The notes: generated by a model not told the origin, from the sequence alone. Shown: positions 1 to 8,841, counted from the first letter of the stretch. The stretch is DNA of 64,000 nt from Candidatus Riflebacteria bacterium HGW-Riflebacteria-1 (GCA_002839445.1 PGYB01000009.1:124001-188000); one strand, 5' to 3'. Numbers and translations are program-made.

Positions 1-305
1 CAATCTGGATGCAACCGGTCATCGTGGCAAAGCAGCTTGCGGTAAAGCCCCCGTCCTTCGTTTACGCAACGGTTCCAATTCCCCACCGCGCCCAGCCGTT
101 TCGGATTAAGCAGATAGCGAATCCGCGGGTCAGAATACGAACAAACTGTTGCCACAGAACCGTCGGTTGATCCATCGTCGGTGATGATCAGCTCCCAGTC
201 TGTCAGCGTTTGAGCCAGCACCGATTCGATGGCCTCACGGATATAGAGTCCGCCGTTATAAAGAGGAATGCAGACGGATACGAGCGGCGGGGGGGCTTGG
301 TTCAT
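1..305 (-). CDS. Family 2 glycosyltransferase, N-terminal part (cut by left edge)
   Basis: Reading the minus strand from an ATG at 305 gives about 101 residues before the window ends. The start is a typical GT-A family 2 fold: SVCIPLYNG near residue 10, then ITDDGSTDGS, which contains the nucleotide-sugar-binding Asp pair, and later LCHDDRL near the cut. GT2 enzymes transfer a sugar from a nucleotide donor, here probably to a surface polysaccharide or lipid acceptor. It starts 14 nt after the stop of the upstream GT2 gene, so it is the third gene of a minus-strand run with the methyltransferase. The acceptor and sugar cannot be read from the sequence, and the C-terminal half is missing. Confidence 0.85.
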   Translation of the reverse strand, partial: MNQAPPPLVSVCIPLYNGGLYIREAIESVLAQTLTDWELIITDDGSTDGSVATVCSYSDPRIRYLLNPKRLGAVGNWNRCVNEGRGLYRKLLCHDDRLHPD

Positions 306-319
306 AACAGAAAATCCTC

Positions 320-1243
320 TTACTGATTGCGCAGAAAATACAGCGGCCGTTTTTTGCTCTCTTCAAATATGCGGCTGACGTATTGGCCGACTAGACCGAG
401 ACTGAGAAGCTGAACCCCTGCCAGCAAAAGAATGAGCGCTACGACCGTCGCCCAACCGGGTTCGAAACTTTCTGGGTGCAAAATCCGCCCGGCAATAACC
501 CGTATACCCTGGATAAATCCGCTGAACGCGATCAACGCGCCCAGCACGGTCATCCAGCGCAACGGAGTGGCGGAAAAAGAGGTGATAGCATCGAAGGCCA
601 ACCGGAGCGATTTCCAGACGGGATACTTTGTTTCTCCAGCTTTGCGTGCGGCGCGATCGTAATAAACAGCTCCTTGTTTAAAGCCGACCCAGCATGTGAG
701 TCCGCGCATAAAGCGGTGCAGTTCACGCACCTCTTTAAGCGCGTCTACCACCTTGCGATCAACCAGCCGAAAGTCGCCAGCATCCATCGGCACGTTCACT
801 TTGGCCAGCATATAGAAGACTCGATAAAAAGATGCCGCCAAGAATTTCTTAAGCCAGGTTTCTCCCTCACGGCTCTTACGAACTGCATAGACCACTTCAA
901 AGCCTTCGCGCCATTTGACTATCAGGTCGGGAATGACTTCTGGCGGATCCTGCAGGTCGGCATCAATAATGACAACGGCATCGGCATCGGCATGATCCGT
1001 TCCTGCTGTGATAGCAATCTGATGACCGAAGTTGCGTGAGAGTTGAAGAATTCTAACCCTTGGGTCATTTTGACGGATTTGTTCCAAACATTGTAAACTT
1101 CCATCGGTCGAGCCGTCGTCTACAAAAAGAAACTGGACTTCCTCCGGTTCCTTTTCAAAAACCGCGCTCACCCTTTGGTACAACTCGGATAGGTTTTCCT
1201 CTTCGTTCAAAAAAGCAACAACGATGGCTACTGTTTTTTTCAT
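320..1243 (-). CDS. Polyprenyl-phosphate glycosyltransferase (GtrB/DPM1-like GT2)
   Basis: The 307-residue protein has a GT2 catalytic domain (about residues 3-220) with FVDDGSTDGS and VIIDADLQDPPE, the Asp motifs of dolichyl- or undecaprenyl-phosphate sugar transferases. Two C-terminal membrane segments follow (around 230-255 and 262-290), ending in the GQYVSRIFEESK signature seen in the GtrB/ArnC group. Such enzymes charge a polyprenyl phosphate with glucose or a similar sugar at the inner face of the membrane. I chose the ATG at 1243, which begins MKKTVAIVVAFLNEE. An upstream in-frame ATG at 1264 adds seven residues that do not belong to the fold. The gene lies between a methyltransferase and another GT2 on the same strand, fitting surface glycan decoration. 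The exact sugar is unknown. Confidence 0.9.
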   Translation of the reverse strand: MKKTVAIVVAFLNEEENLSELYQRVSAVFEKEPEEVQFLFVDDGSTDGSLQCLEQIRQNDPRVRILQLSRNFGHQIAITAGTDHADADAVVIIDADLQDPPEVIPDLIVKWREGFEVVYAVRKSREGETWLKKFLAASFYRVFYMLAKVNVPMDAGDFRLVDRKVVDALKEVRELHRFMRGLTCWVGFKQGAVYYDRAARKAGETKYPVWKSLRLAFDAITSFSATPLRWMTVLGALIAFSGFIQGIRVIAGRILHPESFEPGWATVVALILLLAGVQLLSLGLVGQYVSRIFEESKKRPLYFLRNQ

Positions 1244-1491
1244 AGTTATACCCCGTCCTGACAATTAATTGAACCGTTAATCCACTCAGCTTGGCAGTGC
1301 TGCAAACAAAAAAGCTTTGAACAACGAATGACAGAAAAAAGAGAACGAGAAAGACCTCTACGTAATTGGATCCACTGCTTATTTTTATTTGTCAGAGCTA
1401 ATGATAACATTGTCAACTCTCATCCTTTTTAACTTCAAGTCTTATTGCCTCAAAGGGTTTTCTGAAGGCAACTTTTCGAGTGAAAATATTT

Positions 1492-2205
1492 TTAATTGTT
1501 GACCGGTCTTGCCACGACGATCAGTCCACGTGATAAAGAGGGTCTAAACCAACAAACAGCTTGCTGAATACGATTAAACAAATACGCAAGAATTTTCCTA
1601 ACCCTTTGCTCATGATGAAATATTTCATCGGGCTGATAGAGTATAATTTTGACAGGCATAAATCCACACTTCTTCAACATGACGGTAAGCGTGACCGGTG
1701 TAAAAAAAGAGGTATGGTCCCAGCCATCAATTTCATGACCGTAAACGAGGGTTTGCATAAAATAATTAAGAGAATTTGCATTAGGTATGCTTGCGACAAA
1801 CAGTCCATCTTCATTTAAATGAAGTCGAACAGAATTCAGAAAGGATCGATGATTTGTCAGATGCTCGAACAACTCGCCTGCGATGACGACGTCAAACTGA
1901 TCGTATAATTGCATATCCTCTACATCTGCTGTGCGTACATTATAGCCTCGTTGTTTTAAATCATCAACTGCGTTGGTGTCACAATCCACGCCAACAACGT
2001 CGCTGGCTCTCTGTTTAATTAATCCATGCAACCACCAATCGGCCTTCTTTTCAATCGATGCTTCATGTTCAACGCATCCCAAATCTAGAACCCGCTTGCC
2101 GTCAACGTAATCAAGAAGGATGTCAATTCGCCTTTTTGTACTATACTGAATTGTAGGCTTTATTACATTTCGGTAAAATGACCTTGTTGTGTTGAAGTGA
2201 TCCAT
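1492..2205 (-). CDS. Class I SAM-dependent methyltransferase
   Basis: The 237-residue protein has a Rossmann-type methyltransferase core. Motif I is RVLDLGC, followed by an acidic SAM-ribose site in VVGVDCDTNAVDDL, motif III-like ADVEDM and motif IV FDVVIAGELFEHL. This UbiG/UbiE-like pattern is common in sugar and lipid methyltransferases of polysaccharide clusters. The ATG at 2205 is preferred over the one at 2223, because AGGAAGG lies seven bases before it. About 250 bp without an evident gene separate it from the downstream GT2 pair, but the shared strand suggests one accessory cluster. The substrate is not predictable. Confidence 0.85.
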   Translation of the reverse strand: MDHFNTTRSFYRNVIKPTIQYSTKRRIDILLDYVDGKRVLDLGCVEHEASIEKKADWWLHGLIKQRASDVVGVDCDTNAVDDLKQRGYNVRTADVEDMQLYDQFDVVIAGELFEHLTNHRSFLNSVRLHLNEDGLFVASIPNANSLNYFMQTLVYGHEIDGWDHTSFFTPVTLTVMLKKCGFMPVKIILYQPDEIFHHEQRVRKILAYLFNRIQQAVCWFRPSLSRGLIVVARPVNN

Positions 2206-2973
2206 ACTTTTCCTTCCTGTCATTTTTTATTACTCGAACGTGGAATTACCTGTGAAAATAAGTGAGGCTGTTGCAACTGGTTAAGGAAGTCGTTGGCATA
2301 AAGCAACTCGCTTTTCCTGATTTAGTTTGTGCTGTAAAACTCATCGAATGCAGTGGTTTGAGCCCGGTAACACCACAAACGAGTAGGCGTTTTCATGTTA
2401 CCACAGAAACTGATAAAAGCTAGGCTCATTCCTCAAATTTTAACGAGAAACCTTCTTGACTCGAAAAAAAGAGGAGTGGTATTCTAGATGTGGAAAAGGA
2501 AATTCCTATCTAAATCTAGCGACAATGACTATCTGGATGGTAACATCGCCATTTCGTTGTCGTTTCTCTGTAACTAGGTCTTGGTGCATCTGGTTAAAGC
2601 CTGAGGCAAGAAGACTGATATCGAGATCTAATATGTATGTCTTAGATCAGCGGTTAAGGAAATTTACCTGCACCATGCTGTTGTCTAATACCGTGTCAGC
2701 CCAATATGTGAGCCGGTCAACGCCGACACTCAGTCATTTTACCTAGTGAGCTTCCGATGCGCCATGGGCGGGCTGCCTTTCTTCCTCGCACGCTATTTCC
2801 TGTATCCACAAGATCTGTTATGAACCGGTAAAGCGAAGTGTATCAGCCACTACCACCATGCTTTTTTCTGGCGTTCATGCCGCTCGGCATGACTCTATCG
2901 TGCCTGTTCTCGCAGGTAACAGCTGTTTTCAACTTCAAAAGAAATTTTGACGACCTGACCTAAGGATGTCGCT
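2206..2973. other. Gene-poor intergenic stretch with possible degraded coding remnants
   Basis: No gene with a credible start, ribosome-binding site and family match was found in about 770 bp. The only longer open frame (2456-2746, plus) encodes an arginine- and serine-rich 96-residue string with no recognisable fold. Plus-strand frames around 2480-2840 contain protein-like scraps (for example GGLPFFLARYFLYPQDLL) broken by several stops, which hints at an old decayed gene. A small perfect hairpin (CATGCC, four-base loop, GGCATG) lies at 2876-2891. The AT-rich, broken character and the nearby IS3 remnant fit an insertion and deletion hotspot. Confidence 0.4.
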
Positions 2974-4440
2974 ATGTCCTCTGCAGAACTCTTCCAGTTG
3001 TACCGCCCTGAAGATATTGTTTTCGTAATCAATCCATCTCTTTGGTATCAGAGTATGTACCCGACCGGCATCCTCTGCCTGTCTAGCTACTTAGAGGTGC
3101 AGGGTGTCCCCAGCCTCATCGTCGATTCCGGACTCCATCCACAAAAAATCCCTCTTGGAGAAAGAGAACGGGCAATTATCGAGCGCTTGCAAGAGTTGAA
3201 GCCCAAGGTGGTTTGTTTTTCCTGTACCCACATGGAGTTTGACGAGGTCGTCCGGATTAATTCGGCTATCAAAGCCTTTTATGGGCAGGTTTTCACGATT
3301 GTTGGAGGATCGCAGCCTACTTATCGTACCTCAGATTTTCTGGACAATGGATTTGATTTTGTCTGCATCGGAGAAGGTGAGAAGACCTTACACAGTTTTG
3401 TAGAACAGGTTTTAAAAGGCGATGAGCAGTGGCAAACGATTGAGGGTCTGGCCTGGAAGCAGAATGGCAACCCTGTTGTCAACCCGCCACGGCAACTGAT
3501 GGCGGAAGCGGAGTTGAATTTTGACCTTATCTCCTCATACAAAAAAATCGACCCCCGTTATTTTGATTTTGGGGTGGAGATAATCCGCGGTTTGCCAATG
3601 GTCGGGGCTCTGCTACTAACGACCCGCGGCTGTCCGTTCAGCTGCTCTTTCTGTGGATGCAACTCGATATTTGGCAGAAAGCTCCGTTTTCGCCCGATTG
3701 AGAGTATCAAGAAGGAGGTCAGCTATCTGACAGAAGAAAAAGGTGTCGAGGGCATATGGATTCTCGATGACACGTTCACTGTCAACAGAAATCACGCCAC
3801 CGCTGTGGCCAAAATACTTGCCGATTATAATGTTATTTGGGGTTGTCAGTCACGCGTAGACTCGTTGACCAACGGTTTCGTTGCTGAGATGAAGAGTTAT
3901 GGATGTATCCAGATGGATTTCGGGGTAGAATCTGGCAGTCAGCGTATTCTGGACGAGGTCATCGGCAAAAAGATTAAGGTCGGGCAGGTCATTCACTCCT
4001 TTGAGCTTGCCAAGAAACATCGGATTCGAACCCTGGCCAACTTCATCATCGGGTTTCCTACTGAGACGCTTGCGGATCTTGCAGCCACAAGGAGTCTGGC
4101 TGATCAGATCAGGGCTGACATCTACGTGTTTTCTATTGCCATACCCCTTCCAGGCACCCGCCTATATGAGATGGTGGGCGAGGAGATACACCCGAAGGAC
4201 TATTCGGCCCTGAACTGGAATGGCAGTCTGCTCACCGGCAAGCTCAACAAATCGGAGATCAAAGATGTCGTCCGTGAGCGTCAGAAGCTGAAGCTTCGGT
4301 ATCTCATCTGGTCGATTCTCAAATCTATATTTTCACTAAGTGGCATCTTCTTTATTGTCTCTCGGAAGCATCGCCTGAAGCGGACTTGGGCGACTTTTCG
4401 TTTTCTGCTGCGTAATCTTCTGGGGCTTGAATTTTTGTAG
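2974..4440 (+). CDS. Radical SAM protein of the B12-binding-domain class
   Basis: The 488-residue protein has an N-terminal Rossmann-like half (about 15-150) typical of B12-binding radical SAM proteins, with an IVGGSQPTY glycine motif near 109. The radical SAM domain carries the [4Fe-4S] ligands C220, C224 and C227 in RGCPFSCSFCGCN. The usual cobalamin-ligating DxHxxG motif is not visible in the N-terminal half, so cobalamin binding is uncertain. A hydrophobic, basic C-terminal tail (about 445-488) could sit at the membrane. AAGGA lies eight bases before the ATG. Family members perform methylations, cyclisations or lipid and cofactor modifications. The substrate here is unknown, and the location beside glycosyltransferases and an IS remnant suggests accessory metabolism. 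Confidence 0.85.
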   Translation: MSSAELFQLYRPEDIVFVINPSLWYQSMYPTGILCLSSYLEVQGVPSLIVDSGLHPQKIPLGERERAIIERLQELKPKVVCFSCTHMEFDEVVRINSAIKAFYGQVFTIVGGSQPTYRTSDFLDNGFDFVCIGEGEKTLHSFVEQVLKGDEQWQTIEGLAWKQNGNPVVNPPRQLMAEAELNFDLISSYKKIDPRYFDFGVEIIRGLPMVGALLLTTRGCPFSCSFCGCNSIFGRKLRFRPIESIKKEVSYLTEEKGVEGIWILDDTFTVNRNHATAVAKILADYNVIWGCQSRVDSLTNGFVAEMKSYGCIQMDFGVESGSQRILDEVIGKKIKVGQVIHSFELAKKHRIRTLANFIIGFPTETLADLAATRSLADQIRADIYVFSIAIPLPGTRLYEMVGEEIHPKDYSALNWNGSLLTGKLNKSEIKDVVRERQKLKLRYLIWSILKSIFSLSGIFFIVSRKHRLKRTWATFRFLLRNLLGLEFL

Positions 4441-4487
4441 ACGTTATCCGAATTTAATTTGAGAAAAGTTTTAAAATAGGAGAATCT

Positions 4488-4826
4488 TTAGACCTCGAAA
4501 TTATGTTTGCTATCAGTTGTCACCCGGAACTTACGGGGAGGAACAAAGAGCGCGTTCGTATCTTTCATCAATCTGGCAGCTTTAAACCGGCCAGTCGGCA
4601 TACCAGCTTCCGTAAGCTTTTCTGCCATTCTGCGACTCCCGCATGAAGATTTGTGTGTGTTCTGAATCTCTTTCACCAAAGGCTTTAGCAAGTCCGTCTC
4701 ATGATCGCGCTTGCTTAAAGACTTCTAGCGCCAGGCGAAAAAGCCGCTGCAGGAAACATTAAGAACCCAACACATAACTGTTATGGGATAGGCCTTCTTC
4801 TGCGACTGTATGAAATCAAATCTCAT
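4488..4826 (-). pseudogene. IS3-family transposase OrfB, N-terminal fragment
   Basis: The frame opens with MRFDFIQSQKKAYPITVMC at 4826, the standard OrfB start, and continues through SCSGFFAWR to an in-frame TAG at 4727-4725. Reading through, it gives HTH_21-type sequence (GSRRMAEKLTEAG) and ends with TTDSKHNFEV. The entire rve integrase domain with its DDE residues is absent. The ATG overlaps the OrfA stop by the ATGA arrangement. A 67-codon open stretch remains downstream of the TAG, but a functional product is very unlikely. Confidence 0.85.
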
Positions 4827-5106
4827 TGAGATTCTTTCGCGAAGAAGGCCGCTTTTTTTAAGATTTCGCGCTCCATTTCCAGTCTCTTATTATCTTTTTG
4901 AAGCCTTTTCAGCTCAAGTTTCAGGCGTCAACTTCAACGGAGCTGGATTCTGACAGCTCCTTTTTCCAGCGGCACAGGACGTTGTAGCTTGTACTCATAT
5001 TTTTAGCCACTTCCGCGATGCTATGGCCCTGTTCTGTTATCATTTTCACTGCGTCCTGCTTTAATCCCTTTGTAAACATTCTTCTAATCTGCACTGCCTT
5101 TTTCAT
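4823..5106 (-). pseudogene. IS3-family transposase OrfA with a frameshift
   Basis: The first 61 residues (MKKAVQIRRMFTKGLKQDA onward) are an OrfA helix-turn-helix, including IAEVAKNMSTSYNVLCRW. That frame then ends at a TGA at 4923-4921. The remaining OrfA sequence continues in another frame as LELKRLQKDNKRLEMEREI and FFAKESQ, the classic leucine-zipper end of OrfA, terminating at 4823. A one-base loss, or equivalent, near 4925 explains this. The frameshift lies inside OrfA and not at the OrfA/OrfB junction, so it is damage and not the programmed frameshift of this family. Confidence 0.85.
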
Positions 5107-5431
5107 TTGAACACCTCGCTATCAAATTTTACTATCTTAACTCTGTGTCCACAATTACTCTACCACTCCAAGGATTTGTGGAGCATATTAGATGGGCTGT
5201 TAGACTAGCATTGTGGACGGACTGGGCAACTCTTTTAAACAGCTATCTTGGTAGAGGCCCGAAACTCCGCGTAGATACAGGATAACACAAACGATCCCGA
5301 CGAAACCCTTGCCGAAAGCCTTACCAATTCGAATACCAGAATTGCTGCTGACTTTTGCGGCGGGTTGAATCGGAGGCGGGCTTGTGTTAGCATGTGGTGC
5401 CTGCAAATTTGTAATGAACAGGAATAAGCAC

Positions 5432-5839
5432 ATGGAAGCAGAACAGATCAAAAGAATCTATGAAGCCATGCACGAGAACGGCTTCGACCATATTGAGCTT
5501 GAGCTGGGCGAGGATCACAAGATCAGAATGCAGCTCGACAGGCCCCCAGTTGTTGCAGCCCCCGCCGTATCTGTGCCGGAATTGGCTGAAAACGGCAATG
5601 GCGTCCAGCGGACCCAGGTCGAGATAAGATCAGACAAGGTTGGCTCGTTTTCTTTTGCCGACCGTCAGCTCAAAACTGGCGACCGCATCAAAAAGGGCGA
5701 AATTCTCGGCTCGATAAAGGGAATCAGCTTTCAGGACCGCGTCAAGTGTTCGCTTGATGGCGTTATCGCCACGGTGGCAGTCGAACCCGGCTCAATAGTC
5801 GACTACGGCCGCCTGCTTTTCGTCGTTAACATAGACTGA
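5432..5839 (+). CDS. BCCP-like (AccB-family) protein lacking the biotinyl lysine
   Basis: The 135-residue protein has an N-terminal helical segment (MEAEQIKRIYEAMHENGFDH), a Pro/Ala linker (38-50) and a C-terminal biotinyl/lipoyl beta-barrel (about 64-133). VGSFSFADR, KTGDRIKKGEILG, DGVIATVAVEPG and VDYGRLLFVV align with canonical BCCP. At the hairpin where BCCPs carry EAMKM, this protein reads KGISF (residues 96-100), so the acceptor lysine is replaced by Ser99. It therefore should not be biotinylated. The gene sits 59 bp upstream of accC, so a role in acetyl-CoA carboxylase is likely, perhaps structural or inhibitory like plant BADC proteins. I chose the ATG at 5432 because AGGA lies upstream and the family homology starts here. 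A true BCCP must be encoded elsewhere if the pathway works. Confidence 0.8.
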   Translation: MEAEQIKRIYEAMHENGFDHIELELGEDHKIRMQLDRPPVVAAPAVSVPELAENGNGVQRTQVEIRSDKVGSFSFADRQLKTGDRIKKGEILGSIKGISFQDRVKCSLDGVIATVAVEPGSIVDYGRLLFVVNID

Positions 5840-5898
5840 ACCACCAAGTCGCCGCACTAATAGCGGCGCCAGAACTCTTATTTTTCAGGAGTCCATTG

Positions 5899-7299
5899 AT
5901 GTTTTCAAAAATTCTTATCGCTAATCGCGGCGAAATCGCCGTACGTATTATTCGAACCTGCAAAAGAATGGGCATCGCAACCGTTGCCGTCTATTCTGAA
6001 GCCGATCAAAATGCCCTGCACGTGAAGATGGCTGACGAAGCATATTGTATCGGGCCGGCCCGCCCCGACCTCTCTTACCTCAATATCCCGAATATTCTGT
6101 CGGTGGCGCATGCTTCCAACTGTGAAGCCATACACCCCGGCTATGGGTTTCTCTCTGAAAACCCCAGTTTCGCTGAAATCGTCGAAAAATGCGGCTTTGT
6201 TTTTATCGGGCCTGAATACCGCGCCATCGAACGCATGGGCCAGAAATCAGTAGCCCGCGACCTGATGATCCGCTCCGGCGTGCCGGTAATGCCCGGTTCG
6301 CAGGGCAGCGTCGAAACTGAAAGCGAAGCGCTCGAAATCGCACGCCAGATTGGCTTTCCGGTATTGATCAAGGCTACCTCAGGCGGCGGCGGCAAAGGCA
6401 TGCGCCTGGTCGAGCGCGAAGAAGATTTTAACAATCTGTTCCGCATGGCGCAGGGCGAGGCCGAGTCGTCATTTGCCGACAAACGTGTGTATGTCGAAAA
6501 ATACATGCGCAACCCAAGGCATATCGAAGTGCAGATCATCGGCGACCGACATGGCAAAATCGTGGCTCTTGGCGAACGCGAATGCTCGATTCAGCGCCGC
6601 CACCAGAAGCTCATCGAAGAATCGCCATCGCCGGCCGTAAGCCCTGAACTGCGTCGTCAGCTGGCTGAAACCGCGATCAAGGCAGCAAAATCGATCAATT
6701 ACTACAATGCCGGTACTATTGAATTCCTCCTCGACAGCGATGGAAAGTTCTTTTTCATGGAAATGAATACCCGCCTGCAGGTCGAACACCCGGTTACCGA
6801 AATGGTCTGCAACTACGACCTCGTCGAATTGCAGCTGCTCGTGGCTGCCGGTGAACATTTGCCGATCGAAGCCGATCTTGTCGAACCCTATGGCTGGGCG
6901 GTCGAATGCCGCATTAACGCCGAAGATCCGGCAATGTCGTTTATTCCCTGCCCTGGCCGCATCGAAAAATACCTGGTCCCGGGCGGTCCATGGGTGCGCG
7001 TCGATTCCGCCGCTTACCAGGGCTATCTGATCAGCTCTAACTACGATTCAATGGTGGCCAAGCTCGTTGTCTGGGGTCGCACGCGCGACGAAGCCCTCGA
7101 CCGCATGAGCGCAGCTCTGCGTGAATACGAAATCAAGGGTATTGAAACGACAATACCTTTTGATATTTATGTCATGAGGCACCCGGACTTCCGCTCTGGA
7201 AACTTCTCAACCAGTTTCGTCGACAAACATTTCTCGGCCTTTCTTAAGGAACACAACGAAGATAAATCTCAGGAAAAAGCTGCCGTAGCTGCTGCCTGA
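5899..7299 (+). CDS. accC: Biotin carboxylase subunit of acetyl-CoA carboxylase
   Basis: AccC carboxylates the biotin on BCCP using ATP and bicarbonate, the first step of malonyl-CoA formation. The 466-residue protein has the full architecture: biotin-carboxylase N domain from KILIANRGEIAVRI, an ATP-grasp domain with the glycine-rich loop GGGGKGMR and the metal/ATP site EMNTRLQVEHPVTEMV, and the biotin-carboxylase C domain to about residue 440. A lysine- and alanine-rich tail follows. The ATG at 5899 is supported by AGGAG seven bases upstream; a TTG codon directly before it is not needed. It follows the lysine-less BCCP-like gene and precedes xseA by 14 bp, so it probably heads the exonuclease VII/isoprenoid operon. 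Confidence 0.96.
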   Translation: MFSKILIANRGEIAVRIIRTCKRMGIATVAVYSEADQNALHVKMADEAYCIGPARPDLSYLNIPNILSVAHASNCEAIHPGYGFLSENPSFAEIVEKCGFVFIGPEYRAIERMGQKSVARDLMIRSGVPVMPGSQGSVETESEALEIARQIGFPVLIKATSGGGGKGMRLVEREEDFNNLFRMAQGEAESSFADKRVYVEKYMRNPRHIEVQIIGDRHGKIVALGERECSIQRRHQKLIEESPSPAVSPELRRQLAETAIKAAKSINYYNAGTIEFLLDSDGKFFFMEMNTRLQVEHPVTEMVCNYDLVELQLLVAAGEHLPIEADLVEPYGWAVECRINAEDPAMSFIPCPGRIEKYLVPGGPWVRVDSAAYQGYLISSNYDSMVAKLVVWGRTRDEALDRMSAALREYEIKGIETTIPFDIYVMRHPDFRSGNFSTSFVDKHFSAFLKEHNEDKSQEKAAVAAA

Positions 7300-7313
7300 G
7301 CCAGACTATTCAG

Positions 7314-8564
7314 ATGAACCTGTTCAAACCCGAAGTCCCTTTTCCTGCCAAGGTCTTGAGCGTGCAGGATCTCACCAGGCACCTCAAAGGCCTGGTCGAG
7401 AATGACCGCCTGCTTTCAGGGCTATGGGTGCAGGGCGAGATTTCCAATCTGGTTAAAGCAGCCTCCGGCCATTGTTACTTCACGCTGAAAGACGATCAGG
7501 CGGTGATTAAGGCAGCGCTTTGGGCCGGCAACCGTCGAAAAATCGCGCACGATTTCAAGAATGGCGATTTTGTAATGGTTTTCGGCGGTCTGTCAGTGTA
7601 CCCACCGCGTGGTGAATATCAGATCGTGGTCAGCGACCTGCGCCCGGCCGGAATTGGTGCGCTGTATGAAGCATTCGAGAAGCTCAAAAAGAAACTGCAG
7701 GCCGAAGGCCTGTTTGACTCTGAACGCAAACTCGAGTTGCCATTTATTCCACGTGGGGTAGGGGTAGTGACTTCGCCGCGTGGCGCAGTTGTTCAGGATA
7801 TTTTTCGCGTAATCCGGCGCCGCTTCCAGAATATGCCAATTTACCTCGTGCCCGCAAAAGTGCAGGGCGAGGGCGCAGTTGCCGAAATTGTTGCCGGTAT
7901 CGAACGCCTCAACCAGGATGCACGGGTTGATGTCATAATCGTCGCCCGCGGCGGTGGCAGCCTCGAAGACCTCTGGTGCTTCAATGAAGAGGCCGTAGCA
8001 CGAGCTATCAGCGCTTCAGTCAAGCCGGTTGTTTCGGCGGTGGGGCACGAGACCGACACCACAATTGCCGATATGGTCGCTGACCGGCGGGCAGCTACGC
8101 CATCAGTAGCCGGCGAGCTGGTTGTTCCGGTTAAATCTGAATTGCTCGACCTTATTGCCCGCCAGACCGGGCGTTTGAACCGCTCGGCCAAAAGCCGGCT
8201 GGCACTGGAGCGCGAACGATATCGCAGCGCGGCGTCGTGCCGGTTTCTCGTGAAACCTTCGCTGCTCGTTGCCGAGCGTCGGGTTCGCGTGATGAACCTG
8301 GGAAGAGAGATGGAGTCAGGTTTTAAGCAGTTCATAACCCGTGCGCAGCATCGTTACGCGATGGCGGTGTCGCGTTTGGCCGGGCTTAACCCGCTTACAT
8401 TGCTGAAAAGAGGCTATATCATGGCGACAGACAGTGGGGGCAGGGTGATTAATTCCACTGCCGGCCTGAGCCAGGATCAGGAACTTACCCTGTGTTTTGC
8501 CGATGGAAAGGCTGTTGCCAGAGTCGTGAACGTAAAAAAGGAGAGCGCCGATGCCGCGTCTTAA
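7314..8564 (+). CDS. xseA: Exodeoxyribonuclease VII large subunit
   Basis: XseA is the catalytic subunit of exonuclease VII, which degrades single-stranded DNA to oligonucleotides. The 416-residue protein, close to family length, has an N-terminal OB-fold (about 12-110, including GHCYFTLKD and VYPPRGEYQIVV). The catalytic exonuc_VII_L region includes GVVTSPRGAVVQDI, ARGGGSLEDLWCFNEE and SAVGHETDTTIADMVADRRA. A coiled region then leads to a C-terminal segment ending LLKRGYIMATDSGG. It overlaps the xseB start by 14 bp, which implies translational coupling of the two subunits. Confidence 0.96.
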   Translation: MNLFKPEVPFPAKVLSVQDLTRHLKGLVENDRLLSGLWVQGEISNLVKAASGHCYFTLKDDQAVIKAALWAGNRRKIAHDFKNGDFVMVFGGLSVYPPRGEYQIVVSDLRPAGIGALYEAFEKLKKKLQAEGLFDSERKLELPFIPRGVGVVTSPRGAVVQDIFRVIRRRFQNMPIYLVPAKVQGEGAVAEIVAGIERLNQDARVDVIIVARGGGSLEDLWCFNEEAVARAISASVKPVVSAVGHETDTTIADMVADRRAATPSVAGELVVPVKSELLDLIARQTGRLNRSAKSRLALERERYRSAASCRFLVKPSLLVAERRVRVMNLGREMESGFKQFITRAQHRYAMAVSRLAGLNPLTLLKRGYIMATDSGGRVINSTAGLSQDQELTLCFADGKAVARVVNVKKESADAAS

Positions 8565-8841
8565 AGAAGAAGATATTCTTGAACTGATCAAGATTACGCC
8601 CGAACAGGTCGAAAAGCTCGATTACGAAACCGCCATGGAAAGGCTTGAAATGGTCACCAGCGCGCTCGAACAGGAAGGCACACCGCTTGCGCTTGGCCTC
8701 AAGCTTTACGAACTTGGCACTGCACTCAGCAAAAAGTGCGCGGCAGTTCTTGATTCTACTGAAGAAAAAATGCTGCAGCTGCTTGGCGATGTCAAAAACC
8801 AGTCAGAGGCCCCATTCGATCCGGAAAAAGACGGGCGATGA
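8551..8841 (+). CDS. xseB: Exodeoxyribonuclease VII small subunit
   Basis: XseB binds XseA in a multi-copy helical complex. The 96-residue protein contains the diagnostic DYETAMERLEMVTSALE helix and a second helix (LALGLKLYELGTALSKKC) of the two-helix XseB fold. About 20 extra N-terminal residues (PRLKEEDILELIKI) precede the core. AAGGAG lies upstream of the ATG inside xseA. The stop overlaps the ispA start by ATGA, so exonuclease VII and prenyl synthase are coupled, as in many bacteria with xseB-ispA neighbours. Confidence 0.93.
   Translation: MPRLKEEDILELIKITPEQVEKLDYETAMERLEMVTSALEQEGTPLALGLKLYELGTALSKKCAAVLDSTEEKMLQLLGDVKNQSEAPFDPEKDGR

Larger units (their letters stand above)
4488..5170 (-). 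mobile_element. Truncated, decayed IS3-family insertion sequence
   Basis: Two consecutive minus-strand frames match IS3-family OrfA and the N-terminus of OrfB, in the usual order and with the usual ATGA overlap of stop and start. The upstream terminus probably lies at about 5170: the minus strand begins TGGAGTGGTAGAG, followed by a TTGTGGACAC stretch resembling IS3-type ends. No matching inverted repeat was seen near 4440-4490, and OrfB stops before the DDE catalytic core, so the distal half is deleted. A frameshift in OrfA and an in-frame TAG in OrfB show that the element is dead. It separates the accessory glycosyltransferase/radical SAM region from the conserved operon starting at 5432. 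Confidence 0.85.

Noticed and set aside
476..1039. A 187-codon plus-strand frame across the GtrB-like gene
   Set aside because: It is antisense to a clear glycosyltransferase with intact motifs.
2456..2746. A 96-codon plus-strand frame in the intergenic stretch
   Set aside because: No ribosome-binding site or fold; Arg/Ser-rich and probably random. Kept only as part of a gene-poor region.
4823..5106. Programmed frameshift in the IS3 OrfA gene
   Set aside because: The shift lies inside OrfA, not at the OrfA/OrfB junction, and other damage is present.
5200..5451. An 83-codon minus-strand frame before the BCCP-like gene
   Set aside because: It covers the upstream region and start of the BCCP-like gene, has no family match and is probably random, though a decayed gene remnant is possible.
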